Assembly: GCA_963838495.1 (NCBI GenBank)
Contig: CAWIRC010000001.1
Location: forward strand, 558,001-622,000
Source: JBEKIK01 sp963838495
GTDB lineage: Bacteria; Planctomycetota; Planctomycetia; Pirellulales; Thermoguttaceae
DNA: 64,000 nucleotides
Direction of reading: 5' to 3'
Below the pieces are notes generated by a model, which did not search any database, was not told where the DNA came from, and worked only from the letters and a program-made list of their open reading frames with translations. A program made the position numbers and the translations under genes. Positions 8,499-18,246 of the stretch are shown here, piece after piece (the stretch's first letter is position 1; every line of letters starts with the position of its first letter).

Positions 8499-8769
8499 GG
8501 TCAGCGCCTGTTAGCGGAGAAGGACTCGCAAAACAACAATCCGCCGACTCTTTTTTTATAGCCTAGAGACCCGTCCAAGACAAGCCGCCAATCACAAGGT
8601 TATGGAAAAAAGGGCAACTAAGACCCAAAAAAGGATACTACACGCGGACTTGACTTGCCCTGATATGGCATCTAATTTAGATTGTAATTTTTTTATGCGG
8701 CCCTATTAGGCCATTGCAAACAGCGATCATAGTCGAGCGTTGAGAAAGGTTTTTTAAGAATTGTTCGGG

Positions 8770-10197
8770 TCAGAACCGGCGTTCCAACTGGAATTGCACT
8801 TCGCTCTCAAAGCATCGATTGTCGTCCGAAGACAACGGGAATACCGCGCCCACCCGGCATACGGTGCAATTGGCAAGCTCCATGTGCAGCCCCACTGTTA
8901 AATCGACGATGTCCACGCGGTTGGCGAAATTCTCGAATGTGAGTTGCATCTGGGCGGGAAAAACCGCTTGCTGGACTACATCCGTATCTTGCAAGGCCGT
9001 GGTGTAATGGAATTCCAAAAGCGCGGCCAATCCCGTCAGCCCGCTGCAGGCGCAGTGATTTCGATACAACCAATATCCGCCCGATAGGTCGAGATACAAG
9101 AGATTCTGCTCGTTGAGAACGCCAAGAGGACCGGAACTCATGGGGGTCGAACTAATGAAGCCTTGATAATCGATGCGGTTGCCGTTGGCGGCAATGTCGG
9201 CTTGTATAAATCCCTGGTAAAAGAAGCGGTCGTTTGGCGCACGAACAAAACCGGCAAAGGGCAACAAATGAACCGCGTCGTTATGCATGGTGAAAAATGT
9301 GTATTTTGGCACAAGAACGCTGGTGAATCCTTCAGCGTCGCTGCCAGTCGGAGTGTCAATTCCCATGCCGATCGTCACGGCGGCATCGTCCGATTCGTAA
9401 AGAGAGCGCTTGACGATCACAGCCAGGTTTCCAGTGCTGCCCCCGGAAACGCCGAAACCCGGGGTAAGCGTAGGCGTAGAAAAATCCGTCTCGCCGGCCA
9501 AAGGCATACGCAGTTCCACCGACCAACAACGATTCAGGAAAGTTTTTTCCAAACAGAAAGTGTAACGGTCAACGCAAAAACTCCGCTCGACTGGGTTTAA
9601 AAGAGGGTTGGGAGCCGCGTGCATATCCAAGCAGTTTTCAAAGTGGTTGTACAGGAAAAAAACTCTGTCTTGGGGCAGGGCGTTGTCGTCCTCGGCAATT
9701 TTTACCCGGCGGCTGGCTGCGGCCAGCGGTAAATCGGCCAGGGCCGTATATATCGGACCAGACGTCGTAAACGCGCTCACGCTCCCGCCCATGTTGTTAA
9801 AAAGATCGCCAAACATGTTGGGCGTACCGGCAAGGTGTTCGGCCGGAGGCGCATTGCCACCAAATATGGATGATACAGGGTTGGGTGGCGGAGTCGGCGC
9901 TTCGGACGGCCGGGGTTGCGCTTCGGCATAAGGGCTGACGGGGGGCTTGGGAGGCGGGGTCTTAGGCTTAGGCGGGGTTTTAGGATTGACAGTTGGGCTT
10001 GAAATTGAGGGCCCTTTTGTGCTTGGACCCGCCTGGGCCAGGGTTTCATCCGAATCTGCCGCAAATGCGAAAGCCGGACTGTCCTGCGAGTCACGAATCC
10101 GGGCTTCGTCTGCCTTGGCTAGGCCGGCAAGTGCCGGTAAAACTACTGCCGTTATTAGTCCGCATAAGGATAGAAACCGATTAGATAAACATTGCAT
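8770..10197 (-). CDS. Secreted outer-membrane beta-barrel protein with Pro-rich linker
   Basis: 475 residues. A signal peptide covers about residues 1-29 (LITAVVLPALAGLAKA). Residues 50-120 form a low-complexity Pro/Lys/Ser linker (PKTPPKPKTPPPKPP) of the kind that may cross peptidoglycan. The remainder alternates hydrophobic and polar residues and ends in LERRF, a terminal aromatic residue fitting an outer-membrane insertion signal. Conserved Cys residues (SFCVDRYTFCLE, NHCACSG, NCTVCRVG) suggest disulfides. A strong purine-rich ribosome site (GGGGGGAAGG) precedes the ATG at 10197. Similar proteins occur widely in planctomycetes without known function. It is monocistronic. Confidence 0.75.
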   Translation of the reverse strand: MQCLSNRFLSLCGLITAVVLPALAGLAKADEARIRDSQDSPAFAFAADSDETLAQAGPSTKGPSISSPTVNPKTPPKPKTPPPKPPVSPYAEAQPRPSEAPTPPPNPVSSIFGGNAPPAEHLAGTPNMFGDLFNNMGGSVSAFTTSGPIYTALADLPLAAASRRVKIAEDDNALPQDRVFFLYNHFENCLDMHAAPNPLLNPVERSFCVDRYTFCLEKTFLNRCWSVELRMPLAGETDFSTPTLTPGFGVSGGSTGNLAVIVKRSLYESDDAAVTIGMGIDTPTGSDAEGFTSVLVPKYTFFTMHNDAVHLLPFAGFVRAPNDRFFYQGFIQADIAANGNRIDYQGFISSTPMSSGPLGVLNEQNLLYLDLSGGYWLYRNHCACSGLTGLAALLEFHYTTALQDTDVVQQAVFPAQMQLTFENFANRVDIVDLTVGLHMELANCTVCRVGAVFPLSSDDNRCFESEVQFQLERRF

Positions 10198-10419
10198 AAC
10201 CTTCCCCCCTCATTCAATTAGGCTATCTACCCCTATACATCCTTTTTATCGACGCCATGATCTGATCGACTTTACGGGTTATGCAGAATTTATCAGACAA
10301 CATTACACTATTGGCGGGGGGATTTATTGGACATATTCACCCGTAGTCAGGTCGAAACGTGAATTGTTCACGAGTGATTCATTTATCCCGCGGCGGCAGT
10401 GTTATGCAATGATGGAAGT

Positions 10420-10692
10420 CTAGGAATCACGCTTGTCTCTTGTTGACTTATCTTCATCGCTGGCAGGTTCGGAAAGCTGCCGAATTGTTTCGAGGATTTC
10501 CAAAATCGCATCCCTGCGATCGGGCGGGGCCTCTACGTGTCCCCAACCGGCAGTAAACTGAAAGAGTCCGTCGTAGGCCAGATCATAGTAACTCTGAATG
10601 GCATAAGGAATTCCGCGTTCTTCGAGTTCGCTCTTCAAGCACATTGCTTCTATCTCGTTTCTAATTGTTGCGATCTTCTCAAATCGTTCCAT
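10420..10692 (-). CDS. DUF2007-like putative signal-transducing protein
   Basis: A 90-residue cytoplasmic protein. The pattern 'FEKIATIRNEIEAMCLKSEL' followed by EERGIPYAIQSY and later AILEILE resembles DUF2007 proteins, whose ferredoxin-like fold resembles the PII superfamily and which are thought to act in signalling. An ATG nine codons upstream (10719) is available, but AAGGAG lies five bases before the ATG at 10692, which fixes the start there. The C-terminus is a charged tail (SDEDKSTRDKRD). No operon partner is visible. Confidence 0.65.
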   Translation of the reverse strand: MERFEKIATIRNEIEAMCLKSELEERGIPYAIQSYYDLAYDGLFQFTAGWGHVEAPPDRRDAILEILETIRQLSEPASDEDKSTRDKRDS

Positions 10693-11074
10693 AAAAACTC
10701 CTTGCGTCGGACAATTCACATAGGGAGAAAACCCAAACTAATCAATTTTATTCCGTGCCGGATATGTGCATTAGTCGAGTAATCACACTTTCAATGATCT
10801 TAATTGATATCCCCAATGTAATATATATCCTGCTTATACATAATAAGTAAAATGCGTAACCTTCCGGTCTTACTTATTTTATCAAGACTAATTATTTTTT
10901 TGACGATACTGCTCACAATGAATGGCAGGATCATACGAGATTATTCTGTCATATTACTTATAAGGAAAAATCGGGTGAACAGGGGCGATGGTAAAACCAG
11001 GCTAAATAAACTTAGATAATTGAGGCAATTTTCGTGAACTGCTTGCTTTTACATGGAAAAAAGGAAATTGCACA
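10693..11074. other. AT-rich intergenic region between divergent genes
   Basis: About 380 bases without a gene. It contains a 9-bp inverted repeat, AATAAGTAA (10843-10851) and TTACTTATT (10871-10879), separated by 19 bases, which could be an operator for either flanking gene. No convincing promoter pair or riboswitch was seen. Confidence 0.5.
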
Positions 11075-12703
11075 ATGAAAATATTTCCTTCTGCCCTAAT
11101 CGTATTTTCCACCTTCTTAATCGCATTATCGGCTGTTTCAACAACCCAATGCTTGTATGCCGCCGAACAGGACCTGAACGGGCGGCTGAACCAGTTGGAA
11201 GCCGAAAATCGTGCCTTGCGTAGCGAAATTGGCAGGATGCGGCAGGATGTCGTGCGTTTGCCCTTAGTTGAATCGGGCGTCGTTGCCAACCCAGTAATCC
11301 AGGCATCTACTTATGAATCTACTGCGCCGGCTCCGCCCGTGCCGTGGGCCTTGCCGTTGTCGAACGCGTCCCAGCCGGCCCCAACCCAATCAGTCGCATC
11401 TGCACCGGCCGATCAATCGCCCATTACGCCTTTGCCGTCCGTGACACAAACGGCTATGACCCAACAGAAAGAGACTGCGGGTGAATTGCCTTTGCCGCCC
11501 GCGCCCCAACCTTCCACGCCCCAATCAGCCGACCCCCCGGCGGATTATTACACGCTTGATCAAATCAAGACCGAGATGAAAAAACTGGTCTGGAAAAAGG
11601 GCGATTTCACCATTACGCCTTATGGCTACTTGTGGGGCGCCACCGCCTATGAGACGGAACGCTCGAACAACGGCGATTACACCTTTTACATTTATTCGGC
11701 CCAGGCCCCGGAGCAGGTGGGGCCGACATATCACGTTGACGCCAAATCCACGCGCGTCGGCCTAGACGTTCTCGGCCCACGAATCGCCTGTCTGAATTGC
11801 GCCCAAAGCGGCGGCAGAGTGGAATTCGACTTCCAAGGGGGATCGGCACTTCAAGAGAATAAGGGCACAGTGCTGTTGCGGCACGCCTATTGGGAGGTGA
11901 AAGACGATGAATTCCGCCTGCTGGCAGGTCAAACCTGGGACGTTATCTCCCCGCTCTGGCCCAACACGATCATGTACACCGTGTATTGGGGCGCCGGCAA
12001 CATCGGCTATCGCCGGGCACAGTTCCGCGGCGAAAGATATTTTGCATGTTCGGACGAACTGCTCTTGACCATGCAAGGCTCGATAAACGGCGACATCATC
12101 GCCGACACCGCTCCCACCGGCTTCAACGCCTTTGGCGACCAGGCCAGTTGGCCTATCATCGAGGGGCGCACCGCACTGACGTTCGGCCCTCGCGGCAAGG
12201 ATTGCCATCCTATTACCTTGGGCGTTTCCGGGCACGTCGGCGAACAACGATTCAAATTTATTGCCCCAGTTCCTGCGGAGCAGTTGTCGGCCGACACCTG
12301 GTCTTTCAATGTCGATCTTAAGGCCCCCATCACCGATCGCCTAGGAATCCAAGGCGAGTACCAGATCGGCGACGACTTAAGCTCATTCTACGGCGGCATC
12401 CTCCAGGGTTATAATTTCATCTCGCGCACACCTATTTATGACACCGGCGGCTGGATCGAAATCTGGTATTACTGGAATCCATGTTGGCACAGCCATGTGG
12501 GTTATACCATCGACGATCCCCTGGACAGCGACATCCCGGCCGGAGGCCGCACTTATAACCACGCCATCTGGGGAAACCTTTGTTACGACGTGACCAAGCA
12601 GTTCACCTGCGGCCTGGAAGTGGGCCAATGGCGCACGCTTTACAAAGGACTGGCCCCGGGCGAAGCGACTCGCATCGAATTCATGGCCCGATACGGCTAT
12701 TAA
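11075..12703 (+). CDS. DcaP-like/BBP2-type outer-membrane porin
   Basis: 542 residues. The signal peptide ends near AEQ (about residue 31). A short coiled coil follows (LNGRLNQLEAENRALRSEIG), as in trimeric DcaP-type porins, where this segment trimerises in the periplasm. A long Pro/Ser/Gln linker (about 70-155) leads to a 16-18-stranded barrel from about residue 175: WKKGDFTITPYGYLWGATAY, then DAKSTRVGLDV, LLAGQTWDVISPLWPNT and repeated aromatic strand ends, with a terminal ARYGY. The family imports small anionic molecules such as dicarboxylates; the substrate here is unknown. GGAAA and AAGGAAA before the ATG serve as the ribosome site. Confidence 0.85.
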   Translation: MKIFPSALIVFSTFLIALSAVSTTQCLYAAEQDLNGRLNQLEAENRALRSEIGRMRQDVVRLPLVESGVVANPVIQASTYESTAPAPPVPWALPLSNASQPAPTQSVASAPADQSPITPLPSVTQTAMTQQKETAGELPLPPAPQPSTPQSADPPADYYTLDQIKTEMKKLVWKKGDFTITPYGYLWGATAYETERSNNGDYTFYIYSAQAPEQVGPTYHVDAKSTRVGLDVLGPRIACLNCAQSGGRVEFDFQGGSALQENKGTVLLRHAYWEVKDDEFRLLAGQTWDVISPLWPNTIMYTVYWGAGNIGYRRAQFRGERYFACSDELLLTMQGSINGDIIADTAPTGFNAFGDQASWPIIEGRTALTFGPRGKDCHPITLGVSGHVGEQRFKFIAPVPAEQLSADTWSFNVDLKAPITDRLGIQGEYQIGDDLSSFYGGILQGYNFISRTPIYDTGGWIEIWYYWNPCWHSHVGYTIDDPLDSDIPAGGRTYNHAIWGNLCYDVTKQFTCGLEVGQWRTLYKGLAPGEATRIEFMARYGY

Positions 12704-12955
12704 AACGCATCTCTCTTATTAAATGCATGTATAATCGGGCGGCGTCGTCAAGACCGGATCATGAGGGCAGGACATCCGATATCCTAGTCAACAAAGTCCG
12801 AACTACCTTGCGGTTATAATTTCGGGCTGTCTTGTCAAACTCAGCGTGTTTTAATCCACGTGACAAAAACGGCGCGGCTTGTTGACTATCAATTCTTCAT
12901 CAGTAAAGATATCAGATATATGACAATCCTTAATGGCGATCATCCAGGAGGCCTT

Positions 12956-15900
12956 ATGATTCCCCGCCTGCTAATCATTCCGGCTCTGCTTTTGACCTTC
13001 CCGCTTTATGCAGATAATACATCTCCAGTGCGAGTCTCCAGCCTCACGTGCGAGCACTTGCCGAATCCCATCGGGATCGGCGCCCGGCAGCCAAGACTTT
13101 CCTGGAAGCTCGTTTCCGACCGCGCCGGAGAAGTTCAAACCGCCTATCAGATCCGCGCCGCTTCTTCCGCCCATCTGGATGCGGTCAAATCTTATCTGTG
13201 GGACTCGGGAAAAGTTGCCTCCGATCAATCGGTGCTCGTACCCTGGGCCGGAGGACCGCTTAGCTCAGGCTCGCAAGTGTTTTGGCAGGTTCGCGTCTGG
13301 GACAAAGACGACAAACCCTCTCGCTGGAGCGACGAGGCGTCTTTCGAACTTGGCCTGCTTTCCACTTCCACCGAATGGAAAGGCCAGTGGATCACCGCCG
13401 ATCTGCCCCGCTTTGCCGCCACCAGGCCCACGATTGCCGATGCATCGTGGATTACCGTCTCGCCGGAGGCCAACAAGACCGCGGCCTTCCGCCGTGAAAT
13501 CAATCTTCCGCCTGAGGTGAAAATCCGCAGCGCCGTGTTCGACATCAGCGCGGAGGGCGGATTCACGCTTTACGTAAACGGCCGGCAGGCCCGCCAGGCC
13601 GGCAACCGTCCCAATGGTTGGAAAAAACCCACACGCGCCGATTTCGGCACGTCGCTTTCACCCGGCAAGAACATTCTGGCCATTGCCGCGCCAGCCGCCG
13701 GAAAAAATGGCATTATCGCGCATGCGATTATCGAACTGGACTACGGCGCCAAGATCGAAATCAGCACCGACGCCTCATGGAAGGCCCTGTCCGATCCGCC
13801 CGACGGCTGGCGATCGGCCAACTTTGACGATAGCCAGTGGCCCGCCGCCACGGTCTTGGGACCATACGGCGCGGAGCCTTGGGGCGAATTTGTGACTAAT
13901 AATACCACCGGTCCGGGCCGATATCTCCGCAAAACTTTCACCGTTAAAGGCCCTGTGGCAAAGGCCAGGCTGTATTCAACGGCCCTGGGAGTTTATGAAG
14001 CCACGCTCAACGGTCGGCGAACGAGCGATTCGCTGCTCGATCCCGGCTGGACCGATTATACCAAGCGCGTAATGGTCCAAACCGCCGATGTCACCGGGCT
14101 CCTTAATCCCGGCCAAAATACAATCGCCGCCGTTATTGCCGACGGATGGTATGCGGGAAGGCTGGGTTGGATGGGCCTGGCGCAATACGGCACGCGCCCG
14201 GTTTTTTCCGCCCAACTCCAAATTGCATACGCCGACGGATCGACCGACATTATTCCCACGGATGAATCCTGGAAAGCGGGCGCCGGTGAAATCGTGGGCT
14301 CCGACCAGCAATGGGGCGAGGTCGTCGATGCCCGCAAGGCTGTTCCCGCTTGGAACTTGCCCGCATTTGACGATTCCGCCTGGTCCAATGCGGTAGTCGA
14401 AGAGCATACCATTTCGCTTGATCCGCAGCGTGGTCCGGCCGTTCACAAACTATTGGAACTTACACCACAAAAAATCTCCCGACTGGGCGAGGCCTGGATC
14501 GTTGATTTCGGTCAGAACATGGTAGGGCACGTCCGCCTCACCGCCCGCGGACCTGCCGGCACGACCATCACGCTTCGCCACGGCGAAATGCTCAATCCCG
14601 ACGGATCGTTGTACACTGCCAACCTCCGGCCGGCAAAGGCCACGGACACATTCATCCTAAAAGGTTCGGGCAATACCCTCACCCCTAACCCCTCTCCCAA
14701 AGGGAGAGGGGATTCAACTTCGGAAACATTTGAGCCGAAATTCACTTTCCATGGTTTCCGCTTTGTCGAAGTGAGCGGATACCTGGGAACTCTAACAGCC
14801 GACGATCTCCGCGGCGTGGTTGTGGGTTCAGATACACCCCAGACAGGAACCTGTGAATGTTCCAGCCCCGACCTAAATCGTTTGTTCGAGAACATACTTT
14901 GGGGCCAGCGCGGCAACTTTCTCAGCATTCCCACCGACTGCCCTCAGCGCGACGAGCGTATGGGCTGGATGGGCGATGCCCAAGTTTTCGCCCCCACTGC
15001 CGCATGCAATGCCGACGTTGCCGCTTTTTTTGCCAAATGGCTTGTGGACGTTGACGACGGGCAGGGTGCAAACGGCGATTTTTGCGATGTTTCGCCGCGC
15101 GTTGCCCGGCCGCAACCCGGCATGCCCGCCTGGGGTGACGCCGGAGTAATATGTCCCTGGATCATGTACGTCGCTTATGGCGACAAGCAGTTCCTTACCG
15201 ACCATTATCCGGCCATGGTCCGCTGGGTCGAATACTGCCGCCACAACTCGAAGGACTTGATTCGCCCGGCCATGGGCGTGGGCGATCATCTCAATCCCAG
15301 GATTGTCACGCCGCTGGATGTCATTTCGACCGCGTACTTTGCCCATTCCACACAATTGGTCGCCAAAGCCGCCGCCGTTCTGGGCAAATCGGAAGACGCC
15401 GCGACTTATGACAGGCTTTTTCACGACATCGTCGAGGCATTCGACAAGGCCTTTGTCGCCCCGGACGGCAAAATCAAGGGCGATACGCAAACCGCCTATG
15501 TGCTGGCCTTACAATTTGAACTGCTTCCGCAAGATCTCCGCGCATCAGCGGCCCAGCGCCTTGCCCAGGACATTGAAAAACGCGAACACCTTACCACCGG
15601 TTTTCTCGGCGTGGGGCTTATTTGCCCGGTCTTATCGCAAACAGGCCGTTCGGACCTGGCATGGAAGCTCCTGCTTACGGCTTCTTATCCTTCCTGGCTA
15701 TTTTCCGTGAAAAACGGGGCCACCACGATCTGGGAACGCTGGGACGGCTGGACCCCGGAGCGCGGATTCCAAGACCCGGCCATGAACTCGTTTAACCACT
15801 ATTCGCTGGGCTCGGTCGGAGAGTGGTTTTACGGCGGCGCGGCCGGCATACAACTCGACGAATCTCATCCTGGCTATAAACATTTTTTCCTCCGCCCCCA

Positions 15901-16123
15901 GTTCACCTCGCGGCTTTCCTATTTCAAAGCCTCTATCGATTCTCCCTACGGATTAATTTCGTCCTACTGGCACGAAGATAAAGATAAACTCATCTACGAC
16001 GCAATTATTCCGCCCAACACCTCGGCACATATCGCATTGCCGATCAAGAGCGAGTCAGGCACCAATCTAGCTTTCCCTGCCGGCACATATCGTTTTTCCA
16101 TTCCCAAAGACTTGATCAAATGA
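12956..16123 (+). CDS. Alpha-L-rhamnosidase, glycoside hydrolase family 78
   Basis: 1055 residues. The signal peptide (MIPRLLIIPALLLTFPLYA) starts at the ATG at 12956, supported by AGGAG five bases before it; an ATG at 12860 gives an unlikely 32-residue extension. Domains in order: an Ig-like N-terminal domain (VRVSSLTCEH through SQVFWQVRVWDKD), galactose-binding-like beta domains with YLRKTFTVKG and ARLYSTALGVYEATLNG (the rhamnosidase N domain), a concanavalin-like domain, and from about residue 660 the (alpha/alpha)6 catalytic barrel with DCPQRDERMGWMGDAQ. A small C-terminal beta domain closes it. It removes terminal L-rhamnose from plant or algal polysaccharides in the periplasm. Residues about 575-586 are encoded by a C-rich repeat (see the separate entry). 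Confidence 0.93.
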   Translation: MIPRLLIIPALLLTFPLYADNTSPVRVSSLTCEHLPNPIGIGARQPRLSWKLVSDRAGEVQTAYQIRAASSAHLDAVKSYLWDSGKVASDQSVLVPWAGGPLSSGSQVFWQVRVWDKDDKPSRWSDEASFELGLLSTSTEWKGQWITADLPRFAATRPTIADASWITVSPEANKTAAFRREINLPPEVKIRSAVFDISAEGGFTLYVNGRQARQAGNRPNGWKKPTRADFGTSLSPGKNILAIAAPAAGKNGIIAHAIIELDYGAKIEISTDASWKALSDPPDGWRSANFDDSQWPAATVLGPYGAEPWGEFVTNNTTGPGRYLRKTFTVKGPVAKARLYSTALGVYEATLNGRRTSDSLLDPGWTDYTKRVMVQTADVTGLLNPGQNTIAAVIADGWYAGRLGWMGLAQYGTRPVFSAQLQIAYADGSTDIIPTDESWKAGAGEIVGSDQQWGEVVDARKAVPAWNLPAFDDSAWSNAVVEEHTISLDPQRGPAVHKLLELTPQKISRLGEAWIVDFGQNMVGHVRLTARGPAGTTITLRHGEMLNPDGSLYTANLRPAKATDTFILKGSGNTLTPNPSPKGRGDSTSETFEPKFTFHGFRFVEVSGYLGTLTADDLRGVVVGSDTPQTGTCECSSPDLNRLFENILWGQRGNFLSIPTDCPQRDERMGWMGDAQVFAPTAACNADVAAFFAKWLVDVDDGQGANGDFCDVSPRVARPQPGMPAWGDAGVICPWIMYVAYGDKQFLTDHYPAMVRWVEYCRHNSKDLIRPAMGVGDHLNPRIVTPLDVISTAYFAHSTQLVAKAAAVLGKSEDAATYDRLFHDIVEAFDKAFVAPDGKIKGDTQTAYVLALQFELLPQDLRASAAQRLAQDIEKREHLTTGFLGVGLICPVLSQTGRSDLAWKLLLTASYPSWLFSVKNGATTIWERWDGWTPERGFQDPAMNSFNHYSLGSVGEWFYGGAAGIQLDESHPGYKHFFLRPQFTSRLSYFKASIDSPYGLISSYWHEDKDKLIYDAIIPPNTSAHIALPIKSESGTNLAFPAGTYRFSIPKDLIK
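14676..14711. repeat. C-rich interspersed repeat in frame within the rhamnosidase gene
   Basis: A 36-base unit containing CCTCTCCC AAA GGGAGAGG, a hairpin with a 3-base loop. It reads LTPNPSPKGRG in the gene's frame and lies in a loop before FTFHGFRFVEVSGY, where other GH78 enzymes have nothing comparable. Its length is a multiple of three, so the frame survives. A sister copy (34 bases) is at 18969-19002. Confidence 0.75.
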
Positions 16124-16169
16124 GCGTGGCATGTATGTCGCGTCAATTTGCCGCAACTTACAAGCGGAG

Positions 16170-17009
16170 TTACATGTTGGGGCGCGAACTTGCACTTCCG
16201 TGTCGTCGGAAAATATATGCTCCGCCCAGGCATGCGCACGCGCCGAGCAATAGCACGAGAACGCTCGGTTCGGGAATGGCCTGAATGGCGGCATACCAGG
16301 CGTCGCCCATCTTATTGTAACCGTTTTGCGACGGGTGCAATCCGTCCGACAGATCGGCAAGCGTAAGTACGCTGTTTAAATCGCAAAAATAGACTTTTTG
16401 ACCGAGCACGTCATGATGCTGTTGCACAATGCCCGGCACAAGAGCGTTGAAGGCGATTGCCCTGGTATTTGAATTTGTATCGGAGGCGTACTGGTTATTC
16501 GGATCGATTGGCGGGAGATTTCCGACTATGAGACTGACATTAGGCTTTGTGGAGACGATCAGCGAAATCAATTGATCAAGACGATCGGGGGCTGTAGAGA
16601 CCTGGTAATTTTTGTTAATATCGTTCGTCCCGATCAGCAGAAGAACGATATTGGGATTGTAGATGTTCAACCAGGATGCGGTGCTTTCGTACAGGCCGGA
16701 GCGGTTGATTTCGGGGGCGTTCTTGATTGTCCATCCTGAGTGGCCCTCATGATGCGTCTCATCCGTCGGACTTGTGGGCAAATTCGGGGAGCCGTTAAAC
16801 TGTGATCCCACGAAGACCACTTTACTGGCATCTCGGCCAAAATCCTTAAACAGCTCGACGCGGTATCCGCCGTCATAATTAACGCCGTATGTGATCGAGT
16901 CGCCAAGCGGCATGATTTTGACCGGCGCGGCCGTGCAAAGACCGATTCCCGCGAAGAAAATCGCGAATGCCGACAATAGGGCAAAACCAAGTGCAATTGT
17001 GTTTTTCAC
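16170..17009 (-). CDS. Secreted SGNH/GDSL hydrolase with PEP-CTERM tail
   Basis: 279 residues. Signal peptide at residues 1-27 (FALLSAFAIFFAGIGLCTA). Block I has the nucleophile in MPLGDSITYG (Ser38); block III is GTNDIN, and block V is SDGLHPSQNGY, giving the Asp-His of the triad. The C-terminus is IPEPSVLVLLLGACACLGG followed by basic residues (RRHG), a PEP-CTERM sorting signal recognised by an exosortase, so the mature enzyme is probably surface or matrix associated. It would hydrolyse an ester, for example acetyl groups on polysaccharide, which would fit its convergent neighbour, the rhamnosidase. The exosortase itself is not in the window. Confidence 0.9.
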   Translation of the reverse strand: MKNTIALGFALLSAFAIFFAGIGLCTAAPVKIMPLGDSITYGVNYDGGYRVELFKDFGRDASKVVFVGSQFNGSPNLPTSPTDETHHEGHSGWTIKNAPEINRSGLYESTASWLNIYNPNIVLLLIGTNDINKNYQVSTAPDRLDQLISLIVSTKPNVSLIVGNLPPIDPNNQYASDTNSNTRAIAFNALVPGIVQQHHDVLGQKVYFCDLNSVLTLADLSDGLHPSQNGYNKMGDAWYAAIQAIPEPSVLVLLLGACACLGGAYIFRRHGSASSRPNM

Positions 17010-17130
17010 GTACGGGCTCCATCAACAAAATGGGCGGAAAAACAGATGAATCCGATATTGTTCGTCATCCGCAAGCATCAATTCGCACCAACCTAGATGC
17101 GATGTATGATACCAAGAAATGCCGCCGACG

Positions 17131-18183
17131 TCAACTATTCAACAATTCAAGAATCTCAGCGCCCGTCACCGGCCGAATCACCCCTCGGTCGCAGATTATT
17201 GCGGAGATCAGCATGGCCGGCGTTACGTCAAAGGCGGGATTGTACACCGCGATTCCTTCCGGGGCCGTTTGGCGGCCGAAGGCGTGGGTGATTTCTCGCG
17301 GATCGCGCTGTTCGATGGGAATTTCTGCGCCACTCTTGATCGATAAATCGAAAGTGCTCGAAGGAGCGGCGATGTAGAAGGGGATGTTGTGGGCGCGGGC
17401 CAAAACTGCCAGGCCGTAGGTGCCGATCTTGTTGGCCACATCGCCATTGGCGGCGATGCGGTCGGCGCCAGTCACAACGGCCTGCACCCGACCTTCGCGC
17501 ATGACTTGGGCGGCCATCGAGTCGCAAATCAGCGTGGCGTCGATTCCCCGCTCCTGCAATTCCCATGCGGTGAGTCTTGCGCCTTGGAGGAGCGGGCGGG
17601 TTTCGTCCACGAAAACGTGCAGGGTTTTGCCTGATTCGGCAGCGGCGAAAATCACCGCCAAGGCCGTGCCATAATCGGAGGTTGCAAGCCCGCCGGCGTT
17701 GCAATGGGTGAGCACTCCCTGCCCGTCTTGGAGCAACTTGGCCCCATGGCGGCCTATTGCCCGGCACATATGCCGGTCTTCCTCGTGGATCGCCCGGGCT
17801 TCGTCGAGCAAGGCGGCGGCGATTTCGGCCGTGGGGCGGCCGCGGAGCGATTCCGCCTTTTCCCGCATCCGCTTCAAGGCCCAAAACAAGTTCACGGCAG
17901 TTGGCCGGCTTGTGGACAGAAACCCGGCCACTTCGCCAAGCCGGTCGAAAAAAGCCTTTTCATCGCCTGCGGCAACGCCTTGCAGTCCGATGCATACGCC
18001 GTAGGCAGCCGCGATGCCAATGGCTGGGGCGCCGCGGACTTGCAGGGTTTTTATTGCCTTCCAGACGGATTGGACGTCGCGGCAATCGATTTCGACGAAT
18101 TCCACCGGCAGGCGGGTTTGGTCGATGAGGCGCAAATGGCCCTCCAAGCCACCGATCCAATGAAGAGTATCGAAATGTTTCAT
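17131..18183 (-). CDS. mtnA: S-methyl-5-thioribose-1-phosphate isomerase
   Basis: 350 residues, the normal length of the family. It isomerises 5-methylthioribose-1-phosphate to 5-methylthioribulose-1-phosphate in the methionine salvage pathway. Family motifs are QVRGAPAIGIAAAYG near the N-terminus, THCNAGGLATSDYGTAL containing the catalytic cysteine, VDETRPLLQGARLTAWEL, and VVTGADRIAANGDVANKIGT containing the catalytic Asp. It is related to eIF2B subunits, but the salvage motifs are decisive. No other salvage gene lies nearby. It follows purE on the same strand, separated by two strong hairpins, so it probably has its own transcript. Confidence 0.96.
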   Translation of the reverse strand: MKHFDTLHWIGGLEGHLRLIDQTRLPVEFVEIDCRDVQSVWKAIKTLQVRGAPAIGIAAAYGVCIGLQGVAAGDEKAFFDRLGEVAGFLSTSRPTAVNLFWALKRMREKAESLRGRPTAEIAAALLDEARAIHEEDRHMCRAIGRHGAKLLQDGQGVLTHCNAGGLATSDYGTALAVIFAAAESGKTLHVFVDETRPLLQGARLTAWELQERGIDATLICDSMAAQVMREGRVQAVVTGADRIAANGDVANKIGTYGLAVLARAHNIPFYIAAPSSTFDLSIKSGAEIPIEQRDPREITHAFGRQTAPEGIAVYNPAFDVTPAMLISAIICDRGVIRPVTGAEILELLNS

Positions 18184-18194
18184 ATCTCATAAAG

Positions 18195-18220
18195 CGTTCC
18201 CACGCGGGAGCGTGGGAACG
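18195..18220. repeat. CGTTCCCACGC hairpin upstream of mtnA
   Basis: Perfect 11-bp inverted repeat (CGTTCCCACGC and GCGTGGGAACG) with the 4-base loop GGGA. It lies 12 bases before the mtnA start codon, too close for a typical upstream terminator. Palindromes of this sequence are common intergenic elements in many bacteria. Confidence 0.7.
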
Positions 18221-18246
18221 AGAAAATTTCATAATGCTTTTTAACT

